Shown: positions 18,492 to 27,517, counted from the first letter of the stretch. The stretch: DNA of 55,428 bases from Gammaproteobacteria bacterium (GCA_029865385.1 JAOUGX010000016.1:1-55428); one strand, 5' to 3'. Notes: a model not told the origin generated them from the letters alone. Translations and numbers: made by a program.

Positions 18492-18669
18492 TTGTAGAAT
18501 CTCCTTAAGTGGAAAATTCTACTTCTAAACACCGCTATTTTCCGGGGGGATTACCGAATCAGCCGATTCAGTCCGAATCGCAAATCCATGAATTGTCGCA
18601 AATTCTATCATCGTATCGACAAATTGCTGCCGATTCTTTCTTGCGATTGTCGCTGACTCGTAGACCAGC

Positions 18670-18805
18670 GGTACTACCGGAACACTTTACTTATTGTCTG
18701 TAGCCATTGCGTTCATGCTTCCAATTGGATATTTGGCAATTGCGGCACACGCGGACAAGAATGCCACTAAGTACGGTATTTTGTTCAATCGCCTACTCCA
18801 CGATG
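18670..18805 (+). pseudogene. Possible truncated membrane or signal-peptide gene fragment
   Basis: An open frame just left of the IS256 remnant encodes a strongly hydrophobic segment (VAIAFMLPIGYLAIAAHA) followed by a polar stretch DKNATKYGILFN, then runs into IS256-like leader sequence at about 18806. A TTG at 18694 could start it. It could be the first part of an exported protein cut off by the insertion, or chance; no family is recognised. Confidence 0.2.
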
Positions 18806-18866
18806 GAGGGTGTAAGGAATCTTGTGTTTGTGACCCAAACGATGCAACCTGTGAAGGGAGAGACGT

Positions 18867-19135
18867 ATGGCGAAGAAGAAAGACGATGGGATATCGCGAG
18901 AGCTGCTTGATGAGTTGATCGCGGAACGAGGGGCGCGCGGGGCGCTTGATTTCGGGAGCCTTGCGACGGAGCTGAAGAAGGCGTTGGCGGAACGGATGCT
19001 CGGTGCCGAGATGGCCGTTCACCTGGCCGACGAAGCCGAGCAAGCCGCTGGCAACTACCGCAACGGCACGAGCCCGAAAACTGTCGATACAGGCGCAGAG
19101 CGTGTCGTGCTGGACATTCCCGTACGTATCGACCG
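18867..19135 (+). pseudogene. IS256-family transposase, N-terminal fragment
   Basis: About 90 residues match the start of IS256/Mutator transposases: [41 protein letters not shown] and [12 protein letters not shown]. An AAGGGAG ribosome site precedes the ATG. Family members are about 400 aa with a DDE domain; here the similarity stops near 19130 and the frame runs on into unrelated sequence to 19253. The 3' part and the right inverted repeat are lost, so it is inactive. The break lies only a few bases from the stop codon of the DUF6794 gene, so a deletion probably joined the two. Confidence 0.8.
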
Positions 19136-19645
19136 TCAATCGATCTCAATGATTTCGTCCTTGACTTTTGTTGGATCGGGCGGTGGCGTTACATTGTCGG
19201 CGTCGCCAATTATTATCCCTGTGCTGTCGATACTGGCAGCCAGGTCATCATAGTCTTCACGGAAATGCGCTACCGATTCCTTGAAGTTCAGCGATAATCC
19301 GTTCAAGCGCTTCCAGTAAAGATCAATGATTAGAGAGGTCATATCTTCAGCTTGAAAAACACCATTGGCTTCGAATTGTAGCGCCAATTCTGAGCTATGC
19401 CACAATCCCCATTCGTATCTCATTTGCATACCGTACTTGAGCGCAATTGTCGTCAGATCATCTCGATTTGTATTCCTTATTTCCTGCTTTTCTGTTTCGC
19501 TAAGCCGTACATCCAAGTGTCGAATGGCATCCGCAATAGTATGCGGTCGATCATAATCCTGCCAACAAGAACCAGCGGCGCCTTGTGAAAAGCAACATAG
19601 TACCAAGCCCGAGAAAACCACGGCTAACCTCGTATTACCAGACAT
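19136..19645 (-). CDS. DUF6794 protein, candidate immunity factor for the RHS toxin
   Basis: A 169-aa protein with an N-terminal hydrophobic segment (about 7-25, ending QGAAGS), so probably periplasmic. ATG 19645 is chosen since GGAGG lies 9 nt upstream and the signal peptide starts there; the frame extends to 19690 and would overlap the toxin gene. The DUF6794 domain spans about 30-115: [19 protein letters not shown], then [19 protein letters not shown] and [16 protein letters not shown]. It lies 29 bp after the RHS stop codon on the same strand, the usual place for an immunity gene in polymorphic toxin loci. The immunity role is inferred from position only; no structural proof is visible. 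Confidence 0.75.
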   Translation of the reverse strand: MSGNTRLAVVFSGLVLCCFSQGAAGSCWQDYDRPHTIADAIRHLDVRLSETEKQEIRNTNRDDLTTIALKYGMQMRYEWGLWHSSELALQFEANGVFQAEDMTSLIIDLYWKRLNGLSLNFKESVAHFREDYDDLAASIDSTGIIIGDADNVTPPPDPTKVKDEIIEID

Positions 19646-19674
19646 GAAAGTCACCCTCCGAATAGACGCGTAGA

Positions 19675-22600
19675 CTATTTCCTTGGCCAAATCGTACTTA
19701 TTGATTCAAGTACACTATCGTACTCGTCAATTCGGCCGTCTGTCGTAATAACGTAACTGTCGATCGGGAGACGCAAAGGATTTTGCCCTTGCGCTATTCT
19801 AAGGTCGTCAGGTGAGAACCTGCCAAACACAACATCGACTCTATCATTTGGGTGAGCGTGAAAGGTTCCCACTATTCGAGCACCTTTTGGAACTTGGTCG
19901 CTTGCTTCAAAAGCATCAACACACCCCAGCGCGCCATCACATTCAGAGGGTGGCGAGCCTCTAATCAATTCTTTTGTATAGCCATAGCTTCGATCAGAAT
20001 TACGATACAATAGTCCGCCATATTCTCTTTTATCTTCGTCAGACAAGAGCGCTGCTAATGCTTTTTGCACTGCTTCAATTGCGATGGCTCGCTTTGCGAC
20101 AACAGACGAGACAGGCTCGCTCAGTTCATCGCTAAGATTCATGCAATTCGGGACAATAGTGCACTCACCGCTGCCAAACGTTCCGTTGCCAACACCCCAG
20201 ACCGGCGGAGCACCCAGCCGCGGCAGCCCGTAAATATCGCTGGCGATGTTGTACAGCTTCTTGGCTATGGCCTTACCATAACAGCCGACACCGCTCGCGC
20301 CATTGATGCAACCCGTTGGCGGCGGGCGTTTTGACCCTCTGCCGAAGGTTTTTCTCCATAAGTAGCTGCCTACCGCCGAAATTGCTGACCAGCACACACC
20401 GCCTGGAATCAGTGCGTCAGGGCAAAAGCCGCTCGGATCCGTGTACGTCAACGGATTGTTTCGGACGTAGCTGTAGCGGTTGAACGACTGCGTCAGCTGC
20501 GGCTCAAATACGTACGGATCCGGCGACAGGAACCGGCCGGTCAACCCATCCGCAATCCGCCCGTTCATGTGAATCAGCGAACTCCCCTCGGAGTTGGTGT
20601 GGAAGGTAAAGCCGCGTTGCGTGACGGCGTTCATGGCCGCTTCCTCGCCAACGCTGGGCGGTCCGCTCCAGTCACTGGCATCGCGCCGTTCGCCAAAGGC
20701 GGCAAAGTTCTCCGGGACGTCCAGGGTACCCAGGCTGTTGGTGATCTCGGCCACGCTGCCCAGGTGATCCAGCAGGAGGTACTGCGTGGTGTTGGCACCG
20801 CTGCTCGGCCGGGTAAGCAACGCCACCGGCTGATCGCCGGCATTGATGTAATGCCGGTGTTTGGTGATACCGTCGGCAGTGTGTTTCTCGAGGATGCCGC
20901 CGACGAAAATCGTGGTCTCGCTCGTCGAACCATTGAAGTACACCTGCTTCCAGCGTTGCCGGTTGGCGTCGTAAAAGTAATCGTGATACTTCGTGCCGTT
21001 CGGCACGTGACTCGGGTAATTGTAACTGGTCCAGGTCACCGTCTGGCCATTGCGCGTGCTCTGGTTGCCGTTGGCATCGTAGCCGTACGAGTTGCTTCCG
21101 GCGGTAATGACCGCGTGTTTCTTGGTCGCGTGGTAGGTCCACGTTGCGGAAGCGTGAACGTCGCTCTTGAAAGTTATATTGCCCATGCCTACTGTATCGT
21201 ACGACAGATCAAGGTTCGGCTCGTTATTCAGCGTCGAGTTGTCGAGCCGGTGCAGGTCGTCATATAAGAAGTCCTCGGTCAGCGAACGTTTCCCGTCCTT
21301 GCGCTGCGTGAGGCTGCCGACCTTGTTCCAGATCAGTTCCAGATTCTGCAGCGTCGCACTGCCACCGGGACCGGACTGGATGTAATCGGGCAAACCGGTC
21401 ACTTCATCGAAGCCGCGGATGGATTGCAGGCCGTTGCCCAGCGTCTGCTGAATAACGTTGCCGCGGGCATCGACCGCGTTCGCCTGCCAGAACACCGTCG
21501 CCGGTACCGCAAAATCGCTGACCTTTTGCAGCATCCCGTATTGATACGTGTATTTGAGTTTCAGTCGATAACTCGACGTACTCGTCGGATACTGCAACGA
21601 GTCCAGCAGGCCGGTGGTAGCGTCGAATGCGTAATTGATCAGGTAGGTCGCATCCGAGACGATCGTGCGCTGGCTGATGCGTCCCTTGGTATCGTAGGAA
21701 AACGATTCTGAATGGCCGCTGGTCGAGATCATAGCCAGTGCACCGATGTTGTGCGCAGCCGCTGACGTGCCCCAGGTCCAGGTGGCGGAGGCGCCAGGTT
21801 CAGTGCGTGTCAGCGGACGCGACAACTGGTCAAATGTTGCCGAGAAATTTTGCGCCTTGGCGTCCGTATAGGCGACGAGCTCACCCAACGCATTCGGCGA
21901 GTATGTCCACGCGCCCATGTCCATATCATCGGAGCTCAGCCGGTGCGCCTCGATACCGTACGCGTAAGTTGCCTGCATCAGGTTGTTGCCGGCCGCATCA
22001 CTGACGCGACGAACACTACCAAAAGCATCGTACTCAAACTGTTGGTAATAGCCGGCGTGATCGATGGAGCGGTACACGCGACCGAGTGCATCCGAAACTT
22101 TGGTCGATATCTTTCCTTCCGCGTCGGTAGTCGTGGTAGTCAGGCCGAAATAGTCCGTGATCGTGTACTGCAAGGCCGGATTGCCAACATCGATTGGCCG
22201 TGAAATCTGCGTCGGTCTGTTGAGCAGGTCGTAGGTCGTCGTGGAATTGTAGGCAGGCGTAACAGCAAAAGATGGCGCCGACTGTTGCGAGACACGACCG
22301 AGGGTATCGTAAATCGTGCGCACCCGGGATACGGCGCCGCCGAGCGTCTGTCTTTCGCTTTGCACCGGACGATCCATTTTGTCGACAAAACTGTCGTCGT
22401 AGCGGATCTCGGTACCGGCAGTATTCTTTGCCAAGGCACGAAGTTTGGTTTTGACGCGGCTGTACGACGTGCCGCAGTAACTGTTGCCGGAGGTGCATGC
22501 CGTCAACGTGTACGTCGTGTACGTGCCGTCCACTCGCGTATCGCGAGTCTTGCGGCCGAACTCGTCGTACAGTGACGAAACGACATGACCGTTCGGATCG

Positions 22601-25600
22601 GTGGTACTGGTTTGAACGGCTTTCGCCGCGTCCCAGCCTAGAGTCGTTACCTGGCTCAACGGATTGGTTACCGTGACCGGGAACTGGCCGGTCGTGCCCC
22701 AGTTAGTGGTGGTTGTACGGGCCGTCATGTTGACGCCGGTGACGGTTTCCGAATTGACGTTGCCAAAGGCGTCGTAACCGACGCCCCTGGTCACCTTGTA
22801 GGTGCTGCTCGCCGGCTCGGTAACTTCCGTCAACAGACGGCAATAACTGCTAGTTTCCCAGGTTCGGGTGACGGTGCGCGTGATTTGCGATCCGTACGCT
22901 TGACTGTGCGAATTGATCCAATCGGTTTGTCCGACCTTGCCCAGGCACCAGGTCGTTACGTTGTCTGTAATCGTGGAATTCAGGACCTGTTCGGTAAAAA
23001 TTGCGCCCGCTTGTGCGCCATTGGCCGTCGACATTTCCGTCGTCACCTTGGTGACACTGGTGGGCGTGCCGTACGTATCGACAACCGTGGTGGTCGAAAT
23101 TTCGTTGAGCTGCGCGCCGTTGTACGTGCCGCCGGCTTCGTAGTTCTTTTCCAGCGATTGTTGCACGTAAGGAAAGTGGTAGTTCTGGAAGCCGGTGCCG
23201 CCAACGATCGCCTGCCAGGTGTTGGTCACTTCCTGGATCATTGTATCGTTGGATTGCGTCATCTGGCGTTTGTACAGGCGACCGCGGTACGGAAAATCGC
23301 GCAGAAAGTATTCCTTCACCTTGATGCCGTTGCGGCTGTCCTGCGTCGTTTTCAGATCAAAACCGGCAAGTCCTCGTCCGTTGACGTTCATAATTGCGCC
23401 GGCGTAAGTGTAAGTCAGCGTGTACGTTCCGCTGCCGATGCCGGTACTGGGCACCGCTGATGACACCACGTACGTTGGGCCGGCGTAGTCCTGATTCGGA
23501 AAGGTCGCAGATGAATACTTGGTGTACGTGCTTTGCGGCAGCGGCTGATAGTTGAAGGTGATCGTGTTGCCGTTGCCGTCAGTCGCCGTTGCCAGCAGGT
23601 CCGGCTTGACGCCGGAATGAGCCCGATAGACGTAAAGGCCCGCCGAGGTAACGTAGCCTATGTCGTCGAGCCCGTCGCCATTGGAATCGATGGCAAAGGC
23701 CGCCGTCGCGCTGGAGGTGGCCAGGCCTGTGTTGACTGCGGTCGCAAACGATTCGCCGAGTGACCGGAAGTAGTACCAGGTGCTGGATGATGTATTGGGA
23801 ATCAGCAAGTCCTGCATGCCGTCACCGTCCCAATCCATGGCCACCGCGAGGTTGAAATTATAATTAGTGAGATCCGGCCCGCCCCCCACAGGCGCGAAAC
23901 TCTTGCCGGTGCTCAACGCAATTTGCATCGTGCCGATAGACGGTTTGAAGGCGATGTCGGTGTAGCCGTCCCCGTTCATGTCGATCGGCAATCCAATTGC
24001 CGGATTCTGGTTATAGACACTGAAGGTACCGGCGCCGCCGCCCAGGTAGACGGTCGTGTAGTTGTACCAAATTGGCTCGTTCGGGTGGGTGCCGCGGTCT
24101 TGCACGGTGTTGATCGCCAGATCGGCCATGCCATCACCATTCGCGTCAAAACGTTTTCCGCGATGCTGTTCAAAGCCACTACCAAACAAAGTGGGCCCCG
24201 CCAGCTCCCATTCTCCGTCGCCGTCGAATATCACCGTCGCCGTTGTCGCAAAGCCGTTTCCTGTGGCCAGGCGGTAGCGGACGAACACACCGGAATTGAC
24301 CTGATAGGCCACGTTCTCGCCCCACACCAGGTCGTCACGACCGTCACCGTCCATATCCACTGCCGTGGCATTGCCCGCTGTACTGACAGCGGGAGCGCTG
24401 GTGTTGACTTGCGTCAGTAGCGCCTGAGACGGATTGGCGGAGCCGTGAATGGCCCACCAGGTGCCGCCACTGAAGGGCACGAGGATGTCTTCGCGACCAT
24501 CGCTGTTGTGGTCAATGGGTATTGCCAGCGCGTGATTGATACTGGAAATGCCGGAATTGATCACGGCGTCATAACCGCCCGTGGCATTGGCCAGTCGATA
24601 GTGCCAAAAGCCGGACACGTTGCTCGATGGATACACCAGGTCGGTCCTGCCATCGCCATTGATGTCGATCGGCAGCGCCTTGGTACCGGCGGGTATGCTG
24701 GAGCCGCTCGATGTTTCGGCGCCGAGAGCGGTCATGTCGCTCGTGCCGTTCTGGTAGGTGAAGTCAGTTTTCACCAGACACTGCAGTGGCGCGCCGGCGC
24801 ATTCCTGAATGGACGTCACCCGGCTACGTCCGGCCGTCGACAGCGCAACTTCGTAGGCCAGTTTGTATTGCCGGACCAGGGTCGTGGGCAGGTACAGTAT
24901 GTCAACGCGGTCCAGGCGTTTGATGTCCTGCACTTTGGCGCCGGCGGCATACGGTACATCGACATCGCCGGCGGGCTGCGTGCCATAGAAAAAACTGATT
25001 GAATAGCCCGCCGCGACGCCCTGGCCGGGATTGCTTCGGTAGGTGACGGTGCTGATGCGGTAGTCGCCGTACGGCGCGCCGTCCTCGACATAAGTGAAAA
25101 CGATCTCGTTGCCCTGCCGGTCCCGTATCTTGCTCAAAGCCCAGGATCTGGCGGTCGTGGTCCAGCCGGCGGCCAAAGACTCGATGCGCGAGTTGGTGCT
25201 GTTGCCGTATTCATAAACTAGGCCGCTCTTGTCTTCGACCAGGAACCACGCCGGACCATTGCCGGCCGTGCCATTAGCGGTATACCGGGCAATGGTGTCC
25301 ACCTCGCTGCGGTACTTTGAACCCGCAACACCATAACTGCCGAAGGTCAATCGCAATTGATTGCCGTCAATGCAGAAGCGATCCGCCGTACTCAGCTCGA
25401 CGGTTTTCGATACGCCGTCCTGAGCAAAAGACTTCCCGCAACGCGAAATCTCGGACAATCCGGACACACTCCAGCCAACGCCGGCAATGCCTTCTTCCTG
25501 GCGATGACCGTACGCCAGAGCCAGAGCCGGCGTAAGACCGTTAATGCCGCTCGGGACGCTAATCGGGATCGTGTAGGTCGCCTCGCCGCTATCCGACACG

Positions 25601-25710
25601 TTGGCCTGACCGACGGTGCGCCCGACAGCGGCCCAGCTAGCGACCGGCAGGGCAATGGCAACCATCGACAAAGCAACAGCGCTGGAAAATGCCTTCTTTA
25701 GAGTGGACAT
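19675..25710 (-). CDS. Giant SpvB/VCBS/RHS-repeat protein with C-terminal DUF4329 (JAMM-like) toxin domain
   Basis: 2011 aa from the ATG at 25708-25710, where a signal peptide begins (residues 1-28, ending ASWAAV); the frame runs open to 25938 without a signal. Order: an SpvB-like segment at 35-95 (YTIPISVPSGINGLTPALAL, GVGWSVSGLSEISRC); about seven FG-GAP/VCBS repeats at 340-690 (DINGDGRTDL, DMDGDGRDDL, DWDGDGMQDL); YD/RHS repeats about 1050-1650; the RHS core at about 1640-1760 (LLLDHLGSV, then FNRYSYVRNNPLTY and DPSGF). After DPSGF comes a 249-aa variable domain with EYGGLLYR, TFHAHP and FSPDD, resembling the E...HxHP...SxxD layout of JAMM metalloproteases and DUF4329. This is the toxin tip. 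Secretion route and target are unknown. The candidate immunity gene follows. Confidence 0.9.
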   Translation of the reverse strand: MSTLKKAFSSAVALSMVAIALPVASWAAVGRTVGQANVSDSGEATYTIPISVPSGINGLTPALALAYGHRQEEGIAGVGWSVSGLSEISRCGKSFAQDGVSKTVELSTADRFCIDGNQLRLTFGSYGVAGSKYRSEVDTIARYTANGTAGNGPAWFLVEDKSGLVYEYGNSTNSRIESLAAGWTTTARSWALSKIRDRQGNEIVFTYVEDGAPYGDYRISTVTYRSNPGQGVAAGYSISFFYGTQPAGDVDVPYAAGAKVQDIKRLDRVDILYLPTTLVRQYKLAYEVALSTAGRSRVTSIQECAGAPLQCLVKTDFTYQNGTSDMTALGAETSSGSSIPAGTKALPIDINGDGRTDLVYPSSNVSGFWHYRLANATGGYDAVINSGISSINHALAIPIDHNSDGREDILVPFSGGTWWAIHGSANPSQALLTQVNTSAPAVSTAGNATAVDMDGDGRDDLVWGENVAYQVNSGVFVRYRLATGNGFATTATVIFDGDGEWELAGPTLFGSGFEQHRGKRFDANGDGMADLAINTVQDRGTHPNEPIWYNYTTVYLGGGAGTFSVYNQNPAIGLPIDMNGDGYTDIAFKPSIGTMQIALSTGKSFAPVGGGPDLTNYNFNLAVAMDWDGDGMQDLLIPNTSSSTWYYFRSLGESFATAVNTGLATSSATAAFAIDSNGDGLDDIGYVTSAGLYVYRAHSGVKPDLLATATDGNGNTITFNYQPLPQSTYTKYSSATFPNQDYAGPTYVVSSAVPSTGIGSGTYTLTYTYAGAIMNVNGRGLAGFDLKTTQDSRNGIKVKEYFLRDFPYRGRLYKRQMTQSNDTMIQEVTNTWQAIVGGTGFQNYHFPYVQQSLEKNYEAGGTYNGAQLNEISTTTVVDTYGTPTSVTKVTTEMSTANGAQAGAIFTEQVLNSTITDNVTTWCLGKVGQTDWINSHSQAYGSQITRTVTRTWETSSYCRLLTEVTEPASSTYKVTRGVGYDAFGNVNSETVTGVNMTARTTTTNWGTTGQFPVTVTNPLSQVTTLGWDAAKAVQTSTTDPNGHVVSSLYDEFGRKTRDTRVDGTYTTYTLTACTSGNSYCGTSYSRVKTKLRALAKNTAGTEIRYDDSFVDKMDRPVQSERQTLGGAVSRVRTIYDTLGRVSQQSAPSFAVTPAYNSTTTYDLLNRPTQISRPIDVGNPALQYTITDYFGLTTTTTDAEGKISTKVSDALGRVYRSIDHAGYYQQFEYDAFGSVRRVSDAAGNNLMQATYAYGIEAHRLSSDDMDMGAWTYSPNALGELVAYTDAKAQNFSATFDQLSRPLTRTEPGASATWTWGTSAAAHNIGALAMISTSGHSESFSYDTKGRISQRTIVSDATYLINYAFDATTGLLDSLQYPTSTSSYRLKLKYTYQYGMLQKVSDFAVPATVFWQANAVDARGNVIQQTLGNGLQSIRGFDEVTGLPDYIQSGPGGSATLQNLELIWNKVGSLTQRKDGKRSLTEDFLYDDLHRLDNSTLNNEPNLDLSYDTVGMGNITFKSDVHASATWTYHATKKHAVITAGSNSYGYDANGNQSTRNGQTVTWTSYNYPSHVPNGTKYHDYFYDANRQRWKQVYFNGSTSETTIFVGGILEKHTADGITKHRHYINAGDQPVALLTRPSSGANTTQYLLLDHLGSVAEITNSLGTLDVPENFAAFGERRDASDWSGPPSVGEEAAMNAVTQRGFTFHTNSEGSSLIHMNGRIADGLTGRFLSPDPYVFEPQLTQSFNRYSYVRNNPLTYTDPSGFCPDALIPGGVCWSAISAVGSYLWRKTFGRGSKRPPPTGCINGASGVGCYGKAIAKKLYNIASDIYGLPRLGAPPVWGVGNGTFGSGECTIVPNCMNLSDELSEPVSSVVAKRAIAIEAVQKALAALLSDEDKREYGGLLYRNSDRSYGYTKELIRGSPPSECDGALGCVDAFEASDQVPKGARIVGTFHAHPNDRVDVVFGRFSPDDLRIAQGQNPLRLPIDSYVITTDGRIDEYDSVLESISTIWPRK

Positions 25711-25903
25711 GGGATGTGATCTCCGCGCGGCAAGGCCGATGCCTTCATTGAACCGGGTACAGAAAGACGTGTGGTTGGAGGACGTTGTCGATGACGCTGT
25801 TCGATCAAGGTAAAGAGGTTGGCATGCGGCATTGAACGCGCTGGGAATCGGGGTCTTGGATGCCACGGAAACCGAACGGCCACCTGCGTTACTGACGGCG
25901 GGG

Positions 25904-26260
25904 CTACGGTTGTTTGCGCGGGTCGGCCGGACACGCATTCATGCACCGTTCGTACTGATCGTAGTTGCTCTCGAAGCAGTCTTCCGGCATTGCCCGGCTC
26001 TTGTCCTCCCTGAACGGCCCGCAGGAAAACACCTGTTGGTCGAGCTCGATCTGACAGGCATTGGCACACTGCTCGAAATCGAAGACTTGGCGCTGTGCAT
26101 AGTCGTCAAGCGTCTGGGCAGAAACGGCAAGGAACGGTGCGAGACCTATCGCGAGCAAGCCACTCAGGGCGAACCGAAGCAATGTGGTTTTGATGGTGGA
26201 CAGGCGCGGAGAATCTTGAAAAATGCGGGCAGGCCGCGGCTCTAGCGTTGACGATCCCAT
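25904..26260 (-). CDS. Small exported protein with symmetric twin CX3C cysteines
   Basis: A 118-aa protein starting at ATG 26258-26260 (GGGGGTGG just upstream; frame open to 26329). A hydrophobic helix at about 28-48 ends in AVSAQ, so it is exported. The mature part has six cysteines at residues 65, 69, 80, 95, 106 and 110, that is CX3C-X10-C-X14-C-X10-CX3C, a mirror-symmetric spacing. It starts FEQCANACQIELDQQVFSC and ends YERCMNACP. This would suit a disulphide-stapled helical hairpin in the periplasm. It lies 193 bp upstream of the RHS gene on the same strand, so it may be made from the same transcript and act as a chaperone, adaptor or second effector. No family name is recognised. Confidence 0.65.
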   Translation of the reverse strand: MGSSTLEPRPARIFQDSPRLSTIKTTLLRFALSGLLAIGLAPFLAVSAQTLDDYAQRQVFDFEQCANACQIELDQQVFSCGPFREDKSRAMPEDCFESNYDQYERCMNACPADPRKQP

Positions 26261-26345
26261 AGCCACCCCCAGTTGCAGCAGCGGAATCCGTGGATCTGAG
26301 CCCGGCCTTCCTACAAACTTCCGGCTCAAGGTAATTTCGTTGAGC

Positions 26346-26374
26346 TATTTACGCTTGAGACCAAGCCAAGTCAA
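26346..26374 (-). promoter_or_regulatory. Candidate promoter of the toxin locus
   Basis: On the minus strand TTGACT (26369-26374) and TAAATA (26346-26351) are separated by 17 bp. The -35 is good and the -10 weak. It lies 86 bp upstream of the small cysteine protein, in an AT-rich stretch. Confidence 0.3.
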
Positions 26375-26870
26375 TATATGGTCCAAAAATAATATTTACG
26401 TAGTAACAAGGCACCAATGCGCCCATAATTTTGGATTTTTCGCCATTTCCGATTGCGCTCCCGCCGATGCCTCACCAAACCGGATGCCGACGCCGCGCCA
26501 GGTCCTTCCGCATTGGGTGTGCCATCGTCAGTTCACCAAAAAAGATCGGTATCACCCAATGTTGAGCAACAGCAATTTTTCCTGGCCCGACTCTGCAGGG
26601 TCATTGTCGCGACAACCCCGAAACGTTATTTCGAACGGGACTCTTCGCTCAAACTCAAAACCAAACCACACTTTGACTTGGATGCTGATCGATCCAGTCT
26701 GTATCAGCTGTAAAATTGGGTTTCGCCTCTGACGTGAAATGAGAAGCGGCGTGCCGCAGCGATATCAATCAATATGCACTCGACGCGCAACCGACGACCA
26801 TCGTCGTATGACTTTCTCGTATCGCGGCGATTCTGCACATCACGCACACGCTGCGCGGGGGGAACCGCAA

Positions 26871-26931
26871 AGATGTTATAAATTATAACGTCTGGTAACC
26901 GGGTTACCAGACGTTATAATTTATAACATCT
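26871..26931. repeat. 61-bp near-perfect palindrome
   Basis: Two 30-bp arms (26871-26900 and 26902-26931) are exact reverse complements around a single G at 26901. Outer part AGATGTTATAAATTATAAC is AT-rich, inner part GTCTGGTAACC is mixed. There is no T run for a terminator beyond the palindrome itself. It could be a cruciform-forming site, a head-to-head pair of element ends, or a dimer operator. Function unknown. Confidence 0.9.
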
Positions 26932-27247
26932 CTGAGTCGCCTACAGATTCGCCCGATGTGAATCTCGATTCCGGTTGGTCATACCGCGCTAAGTTATTGG
27001 GCTATCGTTAATATGGTTGGCGATGGCTCAAAAATTGAGCGTGAAGATTGTGCATCGTCGGCGATTGCGTCAATGATGCGGCCGACGCGCGTTACTTCCA
27101 CGAATCGCTCTTGTTATTTAGGCCGCCGCCCTGGCGGCACCGACCGCTCCATATCCTGTCGTGTCGCGGTGCCGACGGTAAACGGTTGCGCAGATGATCT
27201 TGAGCATACCGGCCGCCAGGCTCGGCATGCGAAAGGCAGGCTGCGAC

Positions 27248-27287
27248 GCCCGCGCGTCATTACCGCACGCGGTAATGACGCGCGGGC
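27248..27287. repeat. GC-rich 40-bp hairpin
   Basis: Perfect 19-bp arms (27248-27266 and 27269-27287; GCCCGCGCGTCATTACCGC) with a 2-nt AC spacer. No T run follows on either strand, so not an ordinary terminator. It may be an inverted-repeat end or a protein-binding site. Confidence 0.8.
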
Positions 27288-27517
27288 CTGAGCCATGAAG
27301 CACAACGGCCGTGGCGCGGGTTTCTCGATGACCGCTGAATGACGCCGTCGTATGCTGCGGTCGTTCCACCGGATTCTGTCGCGACCACTGCGCTCAAAGT
27401 GGTTCACGCGTTCAAGGACTCTGAAATCAACGCGGGCAGCTAATTGCTGCGGGTCTCTCTTCAACCAATGCGGATAGTTCGTTTATTCGTTAACTTCAAA
27501 GGAGGTGTTGTATTGCC

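Larger units (their letters stand above)
17359..18555 (-). mobile_element. IS3-family insertion sequence, IS407-like, intact
   Basis: 1197 bp bounded by inverted repeats starting GGTAATCCCCCC on both ends and imperfectly matching for about 38 bp (AGCGG and AGTAGA blocks also align). The 4-bp direct repeat GAAT flanks it (17355-17358 and 18556-18559), the duplication size known for the IS407 subgroup. It carries overlapping orfA and orfB with a -1 frameshift site. Both ends, both frames and the DDE residues are intact, so it may still be active. Confidence 0.93.
17165..18611 (-). pseudogene. Small gene split by the IS3-family element
   Basis: Removing the IS (17359-18555) and one copy of the GAAT duplication joins two minus-strand pieces, 18611-18560 and 17358-17165, into one open frame of 81 codons plus stop. 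It starts with an ATG at 18609-18611, contains SSDLIIQVWREEFKLVA across the join and ends in LLESVANLGMLE. The frame stays open further upstream to about 18686 without an ATG. The protein would be small, soluble and acidic; I do not recognise a family. The clean restoration of frame across the insertion is the reason to believe it was a real gene. It is now disrupted at about codon 18. Confidence 0.55.
26375..27497. other. Island stretch without a supported gene
   Basis: About 1.1 kb. Open frames here are short, overlap on both strands and show no motif. The region holds a 61-bp palindrome and a GC-rich 40-bp hairpin, listed separately, and is otherwise unexplained. It may be decayed mobile DNA. 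Confidence 0.5.

Noticed and set aside
18687..19139. 150-codon minus-strand frame across the IS256 fragment
   Set aside because: It is antisense to recognisable transposase sequence and shows no domain.
26223..26732. 169-codon plus-strand frame
   Set aside because: It overlaps the exported Cys protein antisense and runs through AT-rich promoter-like DNA, with low-complexity composition and no motif.
27114..27464. Minus-strand frames of 83-116 codons
   Set aside because: They cross the perfect GC-rich hairpin, overlap each other in different frames and have no recognisable domain or ribosome site.
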